A stretch of DNA of 53,097 nucleotides from Streptomyces sp. CB01881 (GTDB lineage: Bacteria; Actinomycetota; Actinomycetes; Streptomycetales; Streptomycetaceae), in NCBI RefSeq assembly GCF_002953255.1, contig NZ_CP026498.1, positions 5,851,706-5,904,802 on the forward strand, in the 5' to 3' direction. The notes below the pieces were generated by a model. That model was given only the letters and a program-made list of their open reading frames with translations. It searched no databases and had not been told where the DNA came from. Positions 52,910 to 53,097 of the stretch are shown here, piece after piece (positions within the stretch are counted from its first letter, which is position 1; each line of letters opens with the position of its first letter). Position numbers and translations under genes: made by a program.

Positions 52910-53097
52910 CTACAGGCCGTTCTTCTCCAGGGTGAACTTCCAGGCGTCGGCGACGATGTCGTCCAGGTTCGGGCGGCGCGGGGTCCAGCCCAGCGCCTGG
53001 TGGGCGCGCTCGGCGGAGGCCACCAGCACCGCCGGGTCGCCCGCACGGCGGCCGACGGTCCGCACCGGGATCTCCCGGCCGGTGACGCGCCGGACCG
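52910..53097 (-). CDS. galE: UDP-glucose 4-epimerase, C-terminal fragment
   Basis: The last 62 codons of an extended SDR sugar epimerase enter from the right edge: VRRVTGREIPVRTVGRRAGDPAVLVASAERAHQALGW, TPRRPNLDDIVADAWKF and a terminal NGL before the TAG at 52910-52912. The RRAGDPAVLVAS block and the DIVxDAWxF ending are characteristic of GalE. It interconverts UDP-glucose and UDP-galactose in the Leloir pathway. Most of the gene lies outside the window. Its location next to this TetR gene and orphan regulator matches the S. coelicolor galE1 region from memory. Confidence 0.88.
   Translation of the reverse strand, partial: VRRVTGREIPVRTVGRRAGDPAVLVASAERAHQALGWTPRRPNLDDIVADAWKFTLEKNGL

Overview
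The window is very GC-rich chromosomal DNA with high-GC codon usage, GTG/TTG starts and a gene order typical of Streptomycetaceae (Streptomyces or Kitasatospora). The runs ndh-ppx-DUF501-divIC-eno-rpfA-P450, ppc-pth-rplY-prs-glmU-tRNA-Gln-desaturase-TetR, tam-tamR and the final galE match, from memory, the S. coelicolor SCO3092-SCO3137 neighbourhood. I saw no integrase, transposase, phage gene or CRISPR array.

Layout. 1-5.5 kb is a minus-strand housekeeping block: NADH dehydrogenase (edge), Ppx/GppA, DUF501, DivIC, enolase, and the muralytic enzyme RpfA behind a c-di-AMP (ydaO) riboswitch. 5.5-18.7 kb holds a P450, a degenerate SDR, MazG, a SurA-like lipoprotein, a PAP2 phosphatase, a two-component pair, a Ser/Thr kinase with a membrane partner, an orphan HTH-N6-methylase and a DUF4352 lipoprotein. 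18.9-22.6 kb is mfd, broken by a frameshift. 23.2-27.6 kb has a nucleotide-sugar dehydrogenase, a secreted crystallin-fold protein, a TTA-containing lipoprotein and a coiled-coil (cellulose-binding/Scy-like) protein.

27.8-35.7 kb is the most unusual part. Three nucleic-acid-modifying, toxin-like domains (an XOO_2897-like deaminase, a WHH/HNH nuclease-like domain and a YwqJ-like deaminase) are each fused to, or adjacent to, a different SUKH immunity-type domain (SUKH-4, SUKH-1, SUKH-3). None has a visible secretion or delivery module. They flank a nucleotide-sugar operon (Gfo/Idh - epimerase - DegT) in which the last two genes are truncated into each other.

35.8-47.2 kb is core metabolism: orphan histidine kinase, PEP carboxylase behind a near-perfect DasR-type palindrome, peptidyl-tRNA hydrolase, L25, PRPP synthetase, GlmU, tRNA-Gln, fatty-acid desaturase and its TetR-family neighbour. 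47.2-53.1 kb has tam/tamR with two operator palindromes, a broken CapD-like polysaccharide gene, an orphan response regulator with an inserted linker in its receiver, an FMN reductase/TetR pair and the galE 3' end.

Four loci show disruptions: ndh at the edge (5 nt missing), mfd (5 nt missing), epimerase-DegT (a deletion of perhaps 0.8-0.9 kb) and the CapD-like gene (one stop plus one missing nt). Several affect normally conserved genes, so assembly or sequencing error should be excluded before calling pseudogenes. Regulatory structure is rich: Rex-like, DasR-like, TamR-like and TetR-like palindromes, and clear hairpin terminators after most transcription units.
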